Positions 26,501 through 36,855 of a DNA stretch of 64,000 nucleotides are shown here, in pieces. The DNA is taken from the NCBI RefSeq assembly GCF_016722895.1, contig NZ_JAEQNA010000005.1:248001-312000 (forward strand), in the 5' to 3' direction. The notes under the pieces were generated by a model. That model had not been told where the DNA came from and ran no database searches. It was given only the letters and a program-made list of their open reading frames with translations. How positions within the stretch are numbered: position 1 is the stretch's first letter; every line of letters begins with the position of its first letter. The position numbers and the translations under genes are program-made. The stretch is from Ramlibacter aurantiacus (lineage in GTDB: Bacteria > Pseudomonadota > Gammaproteobacteria > Burkholderiales > Burkholderiaceae_C).

Positions 26501-29500
26501 CCACCAGTTGGGTGGTGCCATTCGTGGCGTTGATCAGGCCCTCGTTGACGAGATCGCCATCGACCTTGACGGTGGTCCGCTTGCCGCTGACCACGCCCTG
26601 GGCTTCGTTGGTGAAGGCCTGGGCAGCGATGGTCAGGGCGTTGCCCGCGCTCAGGTGCGCCTGGTTGGTGAGCTGGCCGGTGGTCGTGAAGGTGAAGTCG
26701 CCGCCGGCGGCGATGTCGCTGCGCTGGGTGTGGTCGCCTTGCAGGTCGAGGTCGATGTCGCCTTGCGAGGCGATGGTGCCGTGGCCGCTGATGGTGGCGA
26801 GCTTGGCGGACAGGGTGTCGGTGGCGTCGAGGCGACCCGCGTCGTTGTGCAGCGAGCGGCCTCGCACACTCAGCTTCGCGGCTGCGAGCTGGCCGCCCGC
26901 GTTGTCGATGGCGTCGCCGAGGTGCAAGTCAGCCCGGCCACCGGCGAGCAGGGCGCCTGCCTGGTTGTGCAGGCTGTTGGAGGTCAGGTGGAGGTGGCGC
27001 CCGGCGAGCAGGCCAGACTTCAGCTCCTTCGGGGAGTCGCCGCCCGTGCCCCCGCGTGTGCCGGCGTTGTTCACAGTCTGGGCGTCGATGATGTGCAGGT
27101 CGCGCCCGGCAAACACCACGCTGTTCGGGCCACTGTTGTCCAGGATGGGCGTGCGCAGGTGCACGTCCTGGTTGCCCAGGATGGCGCCGCCTCGGTTGTC
27201 GATGCGGGTGGTGGCCTTGAGTTCGTTGCCGTTCAGGCCCAGCAGCGTGCCCTGGCGGTTGTCGATGTGGGTGGCCGTGGCCTTGAGCGTGCCGCGCGCG
27301 CCGATGGCGCCGGTTTCGTTGTCGAGTTCGCCGGCCGTGAGGTCGATGTCCCCCTTGCTGACGATGCCGCGGTGGCTGCCACTTTGCTTGTTGCGCAGCG
27401 TCTGGCCCTGGGTGTCGATGCGCACGCCGCCCATGCCGGCTTCGATTACGCCGGCGGTGTTGTCGAGGCCGGGGCCGGTGAGGTCGACCGAGTGGCGGCC
27501 GGAGATGACGCCTTCGGTGTTGGTGGTCGCGCCGCGCAGGGTGACGGTGTTGGCTGCGAGCACACCCTCATGGTTGTCGATCGTCTTGGCCGTGGCCGTG
27601 AGCGCGCTCTTTGCGCTGACGGTGCCGCCCTGGTTGTGCAGCTCGCCGGCTTTGAGGTCGATGTCGCCGGCGCTGTAGATGCCGGCCTTGTCGCCGCTGT
27701 TGGCGTTGCGCAGTTCCTTGCCCTGCGTGTCGATGCGCATGCCACCCGCGCCGGCTTCGATGGTGCCGGCGGTGTTGTCCAGCCCGGGTCCCGTGAGGTC
27801 GACTGAGTGGCGCCCGAAGATGATGCCTTCGGTGTTGGTGATCTGACCACGTAGATCGACGGTGTTGCCGGCGAGAACGCCGGTGTGGTTGTCGATCGTC
27901 TCGACCGTGGCCGTGAGCGCGCCCTTCGCGCTGACGGTGCCGCCCTGGTTGTGCAGCTCGCCGGCTTTGAGGTCGATGGCGCCTTCGCTGTAGATGCCGG
28001 CCTTGTCGCCGCTCTGTGCATTGCGCAGCGTTTGAGCGTCGATGCGCACGCCGCCCGCGCCGGCTTCGATCACGCCGGCCGTGTTGTCCACGTTCGGCCC
28101 CTTGAGGTCCACCGACTGTGTGCCGGAGATGACGCCTTCTGTGTTGGTGATGGTGCCGCGCAGGTCGACGGTGTGGGCGGCGAGCACGCCCTGGCGGTTG
28201 TCGATGTGCCGGGCATCTGCCACCAGCTGCTCGGTGGCCACGACCTGGCCTTCGACGTTGCTCCACTGGCCGTCGCCCAGCTCGACGCGCACCCGTTGGG
28301 CCGCGACCTTGGCGCCTTCGGTGTTCAGCCCGCTGGCCTGCACCTGCAGCTCACCGCCCACCGAGGCGGTGGCGCCGCGCAGGTCGGCCGAGCGCGCCTG
28401 CACCGAGAGCTGGCCGCCGGCGAAGAACTCGCCATCCTTGGACAGCAGCTGGCCCGCGGTGTGCAGGTGCATGTCACCCTGCGCCTGAAGCAGGCCGCGT
28501 GCGTTGTCGATCTTGTCCGCCGCCTGGACGTGCAGTGATCCATCGCTGATCACCGCACCGCCTGCGTTGTGCAGCTCGCCCACCTGCAGGCTGAGGTTGG
28601 TGCGGGAGAAGACCTGGCCGTCGGTGTTGTTCAGGAAGGCCATGGGCGAGAGGTCGGCGCGCGCGGCGCCGATGGTTCCGCCGCTGTTGTTCACGCCGCC
28701 CGGCGTGCGCAGCTGCAGGCCACCATCGGTCCACAGCTCGCCGCCGGTGTTGTCCAGCGCCTGGCCACGCAGGTCGAGCGCGGCGGCGTCTTCGCTGCGC
28801 GCCAGCAGCTGGCCGCCGCGGTTGTCCAGCTGGCCGCCGCGCGCATCGAGCTGCAGGCGCTGCGCGGACAGGTGCGAGCCGGCGGTGGAGACACCCTCGC
28901 CCTCCAGGCGCAAGAGGCCGTCCGATTGCGCCGAGCTGGCGGTGAAGCCCACCGCGCCCTGTGCCGCGATGTCCACCTGCGCGCCCGCGAGCCGGCTGCG
29001 CTCGACGTTCGCGGCGCCCTCGCTGCGCAGGACCACGGCTGCCGCCGAGAGCACCTGGCTGTCCGTCATCTGCAGCGACTCGGCCGCGATGCTCACGCCT
29101 TGGTTGGCCTGCAGGGTCTGCCCGCTCAGTTGCAGTTGCGCGCCTCCGATGTGCAGCGCGCCAGTGGCGCGCATCTCGCCGCCTTGGCTCGGCGCCGTGT
29201 CGATGCGCGAGGCCTGCAACTGCAGGTCGCCTGCCGAGTGGATCAGGCCCGAGTTGCGCAGGCCGCCTGGCAGCGCCAGCACCAGCGGGACGGCCGAGAG
29301 CTGCGCGACGACACCGCTGTTGTCCAGCGAGGGCGTGCGCAGTTGCAGCGAGGGCGCGATCAACTCGCCGCTGTTGGCCAGGCCGCCGCCGGCCGTGAGG
29401 TGCGCCACGGCACCCGCTTGCGTGTCGCCCGTGAGTTGCACCCGCCCGGGGCTGGACAGGCGCAGGTTGCCCGCCGCCTGCGTGTGGCGCAGCGTGAGCT

Positions 29501-30437
29501 GGCCATCGGCCGAGAGCACCAGGTCACCCTGCAGCGTGGACAGCCGCCCGGTGCTGTTGACGCCCAGGCCCTTGTCGGTGGCGACCAGGCGGATCTGCCC
29601 GGCGTGCATGCCGCCGGCGTCCTTGATGTCCACCGCGAACTGCGGCGCCGCGCCGCTGCCCGGGCGCCCCTGGTGCTGCAGGCTGTCGTAGAGCACCTCG
29701 TTGGCGCCGATGAGCGCCTGCAGTTGCGGGGTGAAGACTTCGCCGCGCAGCAGCAGGCCGCGCGCGAGCAGGTCGAGTTGCTGCAGCGCCGTGCCGTCCA
29801 GCCCCTGCGGGCCGACTTCGATGGTGCCCTGGCGCACGTCGAGCGCGCGCAGGCTGCCGTCGGGTGCGAAGAGCGGTGTGCCGGTGCCCAGCGTGGCGCG
29901 CGAGGTGTGGATGAAGCCGCAACCATCGCAGCTGATGCCGTTGGGGTTGGCGATGACGACGTTGGCCCGGTGGCCGCCGACTTCGATGACGCCGCGCAGG
30001 TGGCTGGCGTGGGTGCTGGTGACTTCGTTGAGGATGACCTGCGCCGGCGTGCCACCCAGCAGCGGGTTGGCCCCGACCCGGCCGCCCAGCTGGGTGGGCG
30101 TGGCGACCACGCTGTTGTTGAGGATCAGGCCGGGGGGCGCGACGTTGAAGTGCTCGTAGCTGTTGCGGCTGACGCCGCCGCGCGTGGGCGGCGCGATCAG
30201 GACCATGGGCACGCCGTTGGTCGCCGAGGTGACCACCGGCCGCTGGCTGGCCGGCGCAGAGGTCGAGGCGGCCAGCTGCGCGTAGGCCGGCGCGGCCGAC
30301 ATCAGGGTCTGGGCGATGAAGAAGGCAGTGAAGAACCGGGCCAGGCGACGCAGGCGGGGCGTGTGCGGATGGACCTGCGAACTCGAGGGCGACGGGCACG
30401 CAAGAGCGGGCGCGCGGACAGCGTCGTGACGGATCAA
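20529..30437 (-). CDS. cdiA: CdiA-like filamentous-haemagglutinin exoprotein with C-terminal toxin domain
   Basis: This giant intact frame of about 3300 residues encodes a two-partner-secretion exoprotein. I prefer the TTG at 30437 because GGGAGG lies six bases upstream; a TTG at 30455 is possible. An export signal (FFTAFFIAQTLMSAAPAYA) precedes the TPS domain with NPNGISCDGCGF. Long haemagglutinin beta-helix repeats follow, with tandem 105-residue units at 27249-28187. Near nucleotide 21550 lies NNRQLHQAEKDRIKQLA, a pretoxin motif shared by Burkholderia-type CdiA. The last 115 residues (HVLDHAAPNSSKPVHSVF, then GTSGQTSVQIVV and ITAFP) resemble EndoU/BECR-type RNases, by eye only. No CdiB gene is adjacent. 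Confidence 0.88.
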   Translation of the reverse strand: MIRHDAVRAPALACPSPSSSQVHPHTPRLRRLARFFTAFFIAQTLMSAAPAYAQLAASTSAPASQRPVVTSATNGVPMVLIAPPTRGGVSRNSYEHFNVAPPGLILNNSVVATPTQLGGRVGANPLLGGTPAQVILNEVTSTHASHLRGVIEVGGHRANVVIANPNGISCDGCGFIHTSRATLGTGTPLFAPDGSLRALDVRQGTIEVGPQGLDGTALQQLDLLARGLLLRGEVFTPQLQALIGANEVLYDSLQHQGRPGSGAAPQFAVDIKDAGGMHAGQIRLVATDKGLGVNSTGRLSTLQGDLVLSADGQLTLRHTQAAGNLRLSSPGRVQLTGDTQAGAVAHLTAGGGLANSGELIAPSLQLRTPSLDNSGVVAQLSAVPLVLALPGGLRNSGLIHSAGDLQLQASRIDTAPSQGGEMRATGALHIGGAQLQLSGQTLQANQGVSIAAESLQMTDSQVLSAAAVVLRSEGAANVERSRLAGAQVDIAAQGAVGFTASSAQSDGLLRLEGEGVSTAGSHLSAQRLQLDARGGQLDNRGGQLLARSEDAAALDLRGQALDNTGGELWTDGGLQLRTPGGVNNSGGTIGAARADLSPMAFLNNTDGQVFSRTNLSLQVGELHNAGGAVISDGSLHVQAADKIDNARGLLQAQGDMHLHTAGQLLSKDGEFFAGGQLSVQARSADLRGATASVGGELQVQASGLNTEGAKVAAQRVRVELGDGQWSNVEGQVVATEQLVADARHIDNRQGVLAAHTVDLRGTITNTEGVISGTQSVDLKGPNVDNTAGVIEAGAGGVRIDAQTLRNAQSGDKAGIYSEGAIDLKAGELHNQGGTVSAKGALTATVETIDNHTGVLAGNTVDLRGQITNTEGIIFGRHSVDLTGPGLDNTAGTIEAGAGGMRIDTQGKELRNANSGDKAGIYSAGDIDLKAGELHNQGGTVSAKSALTATAKTIDNHEGVLAANTVTLRGATTNTEGVISGRHSVDLTGPGLDNTAGVIEAGMGGVRIDTQGQTLRNKQSGSHRGIVSKGDIDLTAGELDNETGAIGARGTLKATATHIDNRQGTLLGLNGNELKATTRIDNRGGAILGNQDVHLRTPILDNSGPNSVVFAGRDLHIIDAQTVNNAGTRGGTGGDSPKELKSGLLAGRHLHLTSNSLHNQAGALLAGGRADLHLGDAIDNAGGQLAAAKLSVRGRSLHNDAGRLDATDTLSAKLATISGHGTIASQGDIDLDLQGDHTQRSDIAAGGDFTFTTTGQLTNQAHLSAGNALTIAAQAFTNEAQGVVSGKRTTVKVDGDLVNEGLINATNGTTQLVARQLRNRGRIYGHDVAITADVDNEPRAVIASRVGDVHITGRLRNTGQALVYSGRDLTLRGPVDNIGAGLEAQRNIVFTAPLNNRNAGLVTEQRTRTESIDKVYIQPSSRNERYALGELPLVPFEAGRYVLPGSKYPAELGLMHLSPAFHCDMGGGDDSTSYQCTMNYDLQDPIWSRLEVTLPQAPQPLGSQCEASNSPACTEALQALASYHEQLQQQAYKLDEAIAAFNADLDSRYVSDWHQTHLTERQVTETVVTATQPGRVRATGTVTLAGGVNEDSSIVAGAPVLGEAPNNLAAQGTRDTLELGSSSFSSQKHHGGWKESFERVTQTPQPWSVPKHDTFALDTLNQPLDASAAPSAPALSRAAPAVVPRNALAAQPLQALAADRQGADTTAADGPLRGSVLATALRQGLKEAIEQTRVSLAATALPHAQQHQQGHASRAAPRAPPAPPKAQGYTTASASFAVAAPANRLYRIERGPSQPLVQTDTDFLGGQTYLSSTDRLTIDPGLQLQRYGDGFAEQRLVDDQILALTGRRFLAGYQDTEAEYLALLDAGHLFAQQYQLTPGVALSAEQMALLTTDIVWLEPREVRLPDGSTTTALVPIVYLRRPIDGDLAPTGALIAGSRIDLRTTGDLTNSGTLVAHDGLAHLQARNLTNSGTVAGRNVQLDADETLDIAGGAVHGQGANSRVSLNARDIIARTTTQTTETQVAGPHGTSTGRSTNVDRIATITGAHLGFNAENNLHLQGASVQATQDLHAHAGGALTVDTVATGYALDVPLAHGGYYRQQASQHQGTQLAGQNITLSTDGKLQITGSNLRAQDKLLLDADTLDVRAAIETLDTDRQGASEGGRERLSTREQALTGGQLSAGGSLTTYSKGNTTFAGAQLTAERGALTATAGGDLHATTLQTENSQLHERQSQSRATFSSQRHASSSQGQSTMNHGSSLEGATVHLQAGQVGADGKLASGHLHITGSQVVGEGDVTLLGGQITLDAATDRHSSQSSELHRRSGWGAAGSISVGTQQQESAHTESHASASGSTVGSLKGDLRMHAQSGDLTVTGSRVQTPQGAVDAMGRRILVQEARESTATTEEQRHRQSGLSVGVSGGLIDAARTLDQVARAAGDTQSGRMQALAAASAALTVGNTAAQAAKNPAAAANVTVSLSIGTSSSESKSDRQEQRAAGSSFEAGKGVRLQATGAGKDSSITVQGSTISAGQGRAGFYAEGDVNFLAASNSGEEHTSHRSSSASVGVGYTVGSGGTGFGVTVAASAGKGHSDSSEKTWTNTHVQSDLGVDVHTGGDLTMKGAVIKAPEFKGRVAGDLHMESLQDTAQYSSRSQTAGGSATFGAGGGGSGSASRSKIDSEFASVKEQTAIRTGDGGFDMEVGGKTRMVGAAITSSEKAVQEGRNRFEGEAPELVDIQNSASFRGSSVGGSVSGAVGQEAKGDAPATSAGLRGGGAGFGSVSGSANSVTRAGISGIAGDKDARTGDAESGLAPVFDAQQVQKEIDAQRTITQVAGQQGAKAIGTYATAQEDKLRAQAANETDPQRKQELEQQASEWAEGGVRRVALHATLGAAVGGPAGAAGAAATAYAAPLLEGLQKDIQSALRDSGASEGGARVAAQAVTGGLAVAIGGLAGGGNVPGAAAGVAVDLNNRQLHQAEKDRIKQLAGKDAEKEARLTAAACALVRCYAEYRETSETYQQLRQLADLGSREDFAGERSQLADQPGMFGYTRGDLAIDAGKQLNNTYQIGTRAIGAGQAVLGGATVAAAAATAPASCATVVGCVATAAVVGMSVDAAYAGARQLVSGNPEATFLNEGLQGLGMSPEAAGWAEAALNVGTAVRVGVAAVGNKVAAEGAGSAGASATAAPIAPGVAAAKGTPLTYDKTTRAWMSPEGLVYSPGSAHGNRVLHVLDHAAPNSSKPVHSVFNVSRDQVLGLVDEAWAARVGPGTLQANGNRVWVVNMGRSIGTSGQTSVQIVVRDGTTQLITAFPK
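27249..28187 (-). repeat. Three tandem ~105-codon repeats inside cdiA
   Basis: Three successive units (about 103, 105 and 105 codons) carry nearly the same text. Each begins VLA-x2-TV-x-LRG, followed by TNTEG, SVDL, DNTAG, IEAG, GDIDL-like and GEL-x-N elements. The DNA period is about 315 bases; for example GCTGACGGTGCCGCCCTGG recurs at 27615 and 27930. They are beta-helix building blocks and likely sites for copy-number change by recombination. Confidence 0.8.
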
Positions 30438-30515
30438 AGGTGGCCTCCCTGGCAAGCCGTGCCGCCTGCGGCCGGAGGAGCCGTCTAGGCGGGTTGGCTT
30501 ATTTGTAGGCCGAAG

Positions 30516-30544
30516 ATACTAACTGGAGGGTCGCGGACTGTCCA
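30516..30544 (-). promoter_or_regulatory. Predicted sigma-70 promoter of cdiA
   Basis: On the minus strand TGGACA (30539-30544) and TAGTAT (30516-30521) are separated by exactly 17 bases. They match 5 of 6 and 4 of 6 of the consensus. The site lies between cca and cdiA, about 80 bases before the preferred start. Confidence 0.45.
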
Positions 30545-30586
30545 GCCAAGTTTGCTGCCGAGCAGTCGCTGAAGGGGGTGTGCCCT

Positions 30587-31747
30587 CTAGGACGAACCAT
30601 TCCCCAGCCGGGCGGCGACGGCGTCGACCCGGGCCTGGTGCACCCACTCGCCGACCCCCCGTCCCTGCACGCCTGCGGCTTGCGCGCGTGCCGCAATCCG
30701 CGCCGTGTCCACCGAACGTGCTGCCTCCAGCGCGGCCAGCAGGCGGGGCCGCTGCGGATAGGGGGCGTCCTGCATGCCGGGCAGGCTGCGCGCCTCGCAC
30801 TCGCAAACCAGCAGCACATCGACGAAGCGCTGCGGTTTGCGCAAGGCGTCGCAGCGCTCCAGCAGGGCCACGAGCTCGGCTGGGCCGGCACTGGCGCTGT
30901 CCTGGATCGAGGCCTGCTCACGCGCCAGCACCTCGGCGAGGTCGCGGCATTCGGTGGGCACGCGCAGGCGCTCGGCCATCGGCCGCGGGGGCCCGGCCTG
31001 CAGGGTGAGGCAGGCGAAGCGAACGGGCAGCGGAGCCGCCAGCCGCGCCGACAGATCCAGCCGGCGAAGCAGGCGGGACCCAAGGTCGTCTCCCGCGGCT
31101 TGCCCGACACCCCAGAGCCGGTCCACCTCGGGCAGCAGCCGGGCCATGGCGCCGCAGGCGCGCAGCACCTCCAGCATGCGCGAGGGCCGGCTCTCCATCA
31201 GGCCGCGCGCCAGCTCCTGCCAGACGCGCTCGGGCACCAGCGCATCGACCTCGCCATCGGCCACCATGCCGCGCATCAGCGACAGGGTCTCGGGCGCGAT
31301 GGAGAAGTCGTGGAACCGGGCGGCCAGTCGGGCCAGGCGCAGGATGCGGACCGGGTCTTCGCGGAAGGCTTCGGTCACATGGCGCAGCACGCGGGCCCTG
31401 AGGTCACGCTGCCCGTGGTAGGGGTCGATCAGGCGGCCGTCCGGGGCGCGTGCGATGGCATTGATGGTGAGATCGCGACGCGCCAGGTCTTCTTCCAGCG
31501 TGACTTCGGGCGTCGCCTGGAACGCGAACCCGTGGTAGCCGCGCGCGGTCTTGCGCTCGGTTCGGGCCAGTGCATGCTCTTCGCGGGTGTCCGGGTGCAG
31601 GAAGACCGGAAAGTCCTTGCCCACCGGCAGGTAGCCGGCGGCCATCATCTGCTCGGGGGTGGCACCCACCACCACCCAGTCGCGGTCGTTGACAGGCAGG
31701 CCCAACAGCGCATCGCGCACGGCGCCGCCGACTTCGTAGATCTGCAT
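30587..31747 (-). CDS. cca: CCA-adding tRNA nucleotidyltransferase
   Basis: The enzyme adds or repairs the 3' CCA of tRNAs using CTP and ATP. The ATG at 31747 ([16 protein letters not shown]) gives 386 residues; the longer open frame upstream is a shadow. Class II motifs are clear: [31 protein letters not shown], the [16 protein letters not shown] nucleotide-selecting helix, and [17 protein letters not shown]. The C-terminal HD phosphohydrolase motif of the longer E. coli type enzyme is not visible, so this looks like the short form. It ends 43 bases upstream of the cdiA promoter. Confidence 0.95.
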   Translation of the reverse strand: MQIYEVGGAVRDALLGLPVNDRDWVVVGATPEQMMAAGYLPVGKDFPVFLHPDTREEHALARTERKTARGYHGFAFQATPEVTLEEDLARRDLTINAIARAPDGRLIDPYHGQRDLRARVLRHVTEAFREDPVRILRLARLAARFHDFSIAPETLSLMRGMVADGEVDALVPERVWQELARGLMESRPSRMLEVLRACGAMARLLPEVDRLWGVGQAAGDDLGSRLLRRLDLSARLAAPLPVRFACLTLQAGPPRPMAERLRVPTECRDLAEVLAREQASIQDSASAGPAELVALLERCDALRKPQRFVDVLLVCECEARSLPGMQDAPYPQRPRLLAALEAARSVDTARIAARAQAAGVQGRGVGEWVHQARVDAVAARLGNGSS

Positions 31748-31788
31748 CGGGGCAGTGTAGCGGCGGCCCCCGCGGCGGCTGCCGCGCC

Positions 31789-32289
31789 TCAGTCGTTGCT
31801 GCGAGCGTCCGGCCCCGCCAGCCACTGCTTGACCGGCCCCTCCAGCCGCAACACGCCCAGGGCCAGCACCGTGGCGATGATGGCGAGCACCTCGTGCCCC
31901 AGGCCGGCCGCCAGCCCGATGGCCGTGGTCATCCACAAACCGGCTGCGGTGGTGAGACCGCGCACGTGCTCCGAGCGCGCCGACTTGAGAATGGCGCCAC
32001 CGCACAGGAACCCGATGCCGGCGGCGACGCCCTGGATCACGCGCGAGATCGGCTCGCTGTCGAAATCGGCCTTGATCGCGAGCAGCACGAACATGGCCGA
32101 CCCCATCGCCACCAGGATGTGCGTGCGAAGGCCCGCGAACTTGTTCGCGCGCTCGCGCTCGATGCCGAGCAGCGCACCCAGGAGGGCGGCGACCAGGAGG
32201 CGCACGATGACCTGCGCAAGTTCCTCGACTTCGCGCAGGTCGGAGAACTCGACGAGGATGGCGTGGCTGATCCGGCTCCAGAGATCCAT
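31789..32289 (-). CDS. MgtC/SapB-family membrane protein
   Basis: This 166-residue inner-membrane protein has four to five hydrophobic segments and the family signature [23 protein letters not shown], followed by GGAILK and [14 protein letters not shown]. MgtC proteins help bacteria survive low magnesium and, in pathogens, the macrophage; SapB is the related group without the C-terminal soluble domain. This protein lacks that domain and so is SapB-like. It lies between slt and cca on the same strand. The molecular activity is unknown. Confidence 0.9.
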   Translation of the reverse strand: MDLWSRISHAILVEFSDLREVEELAQVIVRLLVAALLGALLGIERERANKFAGLRTHILVAMGSAMFVLLAIKADFDSEPISRVIQGVAAGIGFLCGGAILKSARSEHVRGLTTAAGLWMTTAIGLAAGLGHEVLAIIATVLALGVLRLEGPVKQWLAGPDARSND

Positions 32290-32298
32290 GCCGTCGCC

Positions 32299-34287
32299 TC
32301 AGGGCAGGTCGCCGCTGGGCTCGGGGCGACGCTGGTCGCGCGGACCGACCGTGCCCAGGCGGGACTTGAGCGACTGCGGCTGGCCGCTCAGCAACGCGGC
32401 ATAGAGCGTGGTGTTGGCCAGCACCTTCTTGACGTAGTCCCGGGTCTCGTGGAAGGGCACGGTTTCGGCCCACGCGGCGGCGTCCATGACCGGGCCGTTG
32501 CGCCAGTTGCGGGGCCGGTTGGGGCCGGCGTTGTAGGCCGCCGCGGCCATGGGCATGGATCCTTCGAAGTCGTCCAGCACCAGCTTGAGGTAGCCGGTGC
32601 CGATGGCGATGTTGGTGTCACGGTCGTTGATCTGCGACGGCGTGAAGCCGGTCATGCCGAGCTTGCGGGCGGTCCAGCGGGCGGTGGCGGGCATCACCTG
32701 CATCAGGCCCGAGGCACCGACATGGGATTGCGCGTTCATGATGAAGCGGCTTTCCTGCCGGATCAGGCCGTACACGTAGGCCGGATCGAGGTCGATGTCG
32801 CGGCTGCGCTTGACCACCGCGTCGCGGAACGGGGTGGGGAAGCGCTGGCGCACGTCGAACTCGCCCCGGGTGCGTTCGCTGGTGTTGATACAGCGGTCCC
32901 AGACTTCGCGCTCGCAGGCCAGGTCGGCGGCGGCCAGCAGTTCGCGGTCGCCCATGCCGCCGGGCGCGTGCAGGTTGGTGGCGTAGTTCCATTCGCGCAC
33001 GCCTTCGCTGCGCAGGCCCAGGCCGATGGCATGCAGGCCCCGTTGCAGCGACGGGTTGGCGCGGGCCGCGGCGCGTTCCTCGGGCGTGAGCGGGGTCGGC
33101 AGCGACGGCACCGCGATGGGCTGGCCCAGTTCTTCCAGGGCCAGTTGCTCGTAGAAGCCGCGCGCAGACGCGATCGACTGCAGCAGCACGCGGGCCTCGG
33201 CGTGGTCGTCGTCACGGCGGCCGGCCAGCAGGGCCCGGGCCCGCCAGTAGGTCCAGGTCGCATCGCGTTGCGCCTGCGGGCTCATGGCATCGATGGCGGT
33301 GAGCAGCATCTTCCACTGCGGCCCCTTGGCGCCGCGCAGCGCGGCACGGGCCTTCCAGGCCAGTGCGTCGTCGCCGAGGTGGCTGGCCCGCTCGACCCGC
33401 GCGAAGTGGGACAGCGAATCCGGCAACAGCCGCTGCGCCGCCTGCTTGCCCATCAAGCCCCACAACCAGTCGCGCTCCTCCTGCGTGAGCATGGGCGACC
33501 ACTTGGTGTCCAGGGCGTGGGCCGCGGCGTCGAGGTCGGTGGAGGCCCAGCGGATCAGCGCGAGCACGACCAGTTCCTTGCGCGTGCGCGAGGCCGCGAC
33601 GATCTGTGCCGACAACCACCGGGCGGGGTTGGCGTGCAGCTGGTTCACCACCGCGAGCATCTCGGGCGCGACGATCTCCACCGCGGACTGGACGGCGCGC
33701 AGCCGGTTCATTTCCATGGCCACGCGGGCGCGCTGCCACACGTCGAGGGGCGCGAGGCGCACCGGCGCGCGCTGTTCGCTGAACAGGCTGCGTGCGGCCA
33801 AGCTGCAGGCGTCCTCGGCATCGCGCTGGCGCATCCACAAGCGCTTGACCTCCTCGGCCAGGGCCGGCGTCGCGCCTTCGCGCAGCTGCTGCACCAGGAG
33901 CGCGTAGCAGCGCACCTGGCTGTCGTCGTTCATGCGAAAGCGCGGGTGTTCGTCGGCGAAGGTGGACCAGTCGCGCCGCTCACCCAGGAGCAGCAACCAA
34001 TCGTTGCGAAGCCGGTCTTCCTGGTAGGTGCCGGCGTAGCGTGTGAGGAATTCCCGCACTTCCTGCGGGGAGGCGGTGTCGAGGCGGGCTCGCAGCTCCC
34101 AGTAGGCGGCCCAGGGTTCGAGCGCGTGCCCCTTGGCGGCGGGCAGCAGCTGCGTCAGTTTGACCCGGTTGTTCTGCCGGAAGGCCTGGTTCATCTCGAG
34201 GATGATCTCGTCGCCAGGCCGGACCTGGGCCTGCACCGAGCACGCGAGGACGGCCGTGATCAGTGTCAGAATCGATCGCAACTTCAT
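32299..34287 (-). CDS. slt: Soluble lytic murein transglycosylase
   Basis: The ATG at 34287 ([21 protein letters not shown]) gives 662 residues with a Sec signal peptide of about 21 residues. The large middle is the helical superhelix of Slt70. The C-terminal lysozyme-like domain has catalytic Glu512 in LIRQESRF, then [16 protein letters not shown] and [14 protein letters not shown]. It cleaves peptidoglycan glycan strands to 1,6-anhydromuropeptides in the periplasm. The anmK gene in the same window recycles anhydro-MurNAc from such cleavage. It is divergent from the cyclo-ligase gene, with only 10 bases between the start codons. Confidence 0.94.
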   Translation of the reverse strand: MKLRSILTLITAVLACSVQAQVRPGDEIILEMNQAFRQNNRVKLTQLLPAAKGHALEPWAAYWELRARLDTASPQEVREFLTRYAGTYQEDRLRNDWLLLLGERRDWSTFADEHPRFRMNDDSQVRCYALLVQQLREGATPALAEEVKRLWMRQRDAEDACSLAARSLFSEQRAPVRLAPLDVWQRARVAMEMNRLRAVQSAVEIVAPEMLAVVNQLHANPARWLSAQIVAASRTRKELVVLALIRWASTDLDAAAHALDTKWSPMLTQEERDWLWGLMGKQAAQRLLPDSLSHFARVERASHLGDDALAWKARAALRGAKGPQWKMLLTAIDAMSPQAQRDATWTYWRARALLAGRRDDDHAEARVLLQSIASARGFYEQLALEELGQPIAVPSLPTPLTPEERAAARANPSLQRGLHAIGLGLRSEGVREWNYATNLHAPGGMGDRELLAAADLACEREVWDRCINTSERTRGEFDVRQRFPTPFRDAVVKRSRDIDLDPAYVYGLIRQESRFIMNAQSHVGASGLMQVMPATARWTARKLGMTGFTPSQINDRDTNIAIGTGYLKLVLDDFEGSMPMAAAAYNAGPNRPRNWRNGPVMDAAAWAETVPFHETRDYVKKVLANTTLYAALLSGQPQSLKSRLGTVGPRDQRRPEPSGDLP

Positions 34288-34297
34288 CAGCGGGATT

Positions 34298-34912
34298 ATG
34301 GACAAGTCGCCATCCAAAACAGCCCTGCGCCAGCGCCTGCTGCAAGAGCGCATGGAGTTGCCGGACCGTGTGTCGCGCGTGGACAACCTGCAGCGCGTGA
34401 TGCGCATCTGGCTGGTCGGCCGGTCCGACACCGTGATCGGCGCGTACTGGCCGATCAAGGGCGAGTTCGATCCCCTGCCGGCCCTTCACCGGTGGAAGGA
34501 AGACGGTGAACTGCTGGACCAGCCGCAGCGCCGTCGCATCGGCCTGCCGGTGGTGGACAAGGTGCACCGCACGCTGCGCTTCCATGCCTGGTACCCCGGC
34601 TGCCCGATGGAGGAGGACGCCTACCGCATCCCCAAGCCGCGCGACACCGAGGTGATCGTCCCCACGCTGTTGTTCGTGCCTTGCCTGGGCTATGGAGCGG
34701 GCGGCTACCGCCTGGGCTACGGCGGCGGCTTCTACGACCGCACGCTGGCCGAACTGCAGCCGCGCCCGTTCACCGTGGGGCTGGGCTTCACCAACGGCTT
34801 CGTGGCGGACCTCGAACCCGAGCCGCACGACCTGCCGCTGGACGCGATCCTCAACGACAACGGCGTGGCCTGGCAGCGCACGGGCGGGGCCGCGCCGGGG
34901 CCGCGGTACTAG
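34298..34912 (+). CDS. 5-formyltetrahydrofolate cyclo-ligase
   Basis: This enzyme converts 5-formyl-THF and ATP to 5,10-methenyl-THF. The ATG at 34298 (MDKSPSKTALRQRLLQER) gives 204 residues, the family size. The signature LLFVPCLGYGAGGYRLGYGGGFYDR is complete, and WPIKGEFDPLPAL matches the substrate-side motif (usually GEIDP). Start codons of this gene and slt are 10 bases apart on opposite strands, so their promoters must overlap each other's coding sequence. Confidence 0.92.
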   Translation: MDKSPSKTALRQRLLQERMELPDRVSRVDNLQRVMRIWLVGRSDTVIGAYWPIKGEFDPLPALHRWKEDGELLDQPQRRRIGLPVVDKVHRTLRFHAWYPGCPMEEDAYRIPKPRDTEVIVPTLLFVPCLGYGAGGYRLGYGGGFYDRTLAELQPRPFTVGLGFTNGFVADLEPEPHDLPLDAILNDNGVAWQRTGGAAPGPRY

Positions 34913-34942
34913 GGCCGAGGGGCGGGCCCGCGCTTTTGCCCT

Positions 34943-36852
<1,910 letters not shown>

Positions 36853-36855
36853 GCG

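Noticed and set aside
27249-28187. Regularly spaced repeats considered as a CRISPR array
   Set aside because: The period is about 315 bases, in frame and coding, with no short repeat/unique spacer pattern and no cas genes.
31894-34509. 871-codon plus-strand frame covering mgtC-like and slt genes
   Set aside because: It is opposite two well-recognised genes and its composition is that of an antisense shadow.
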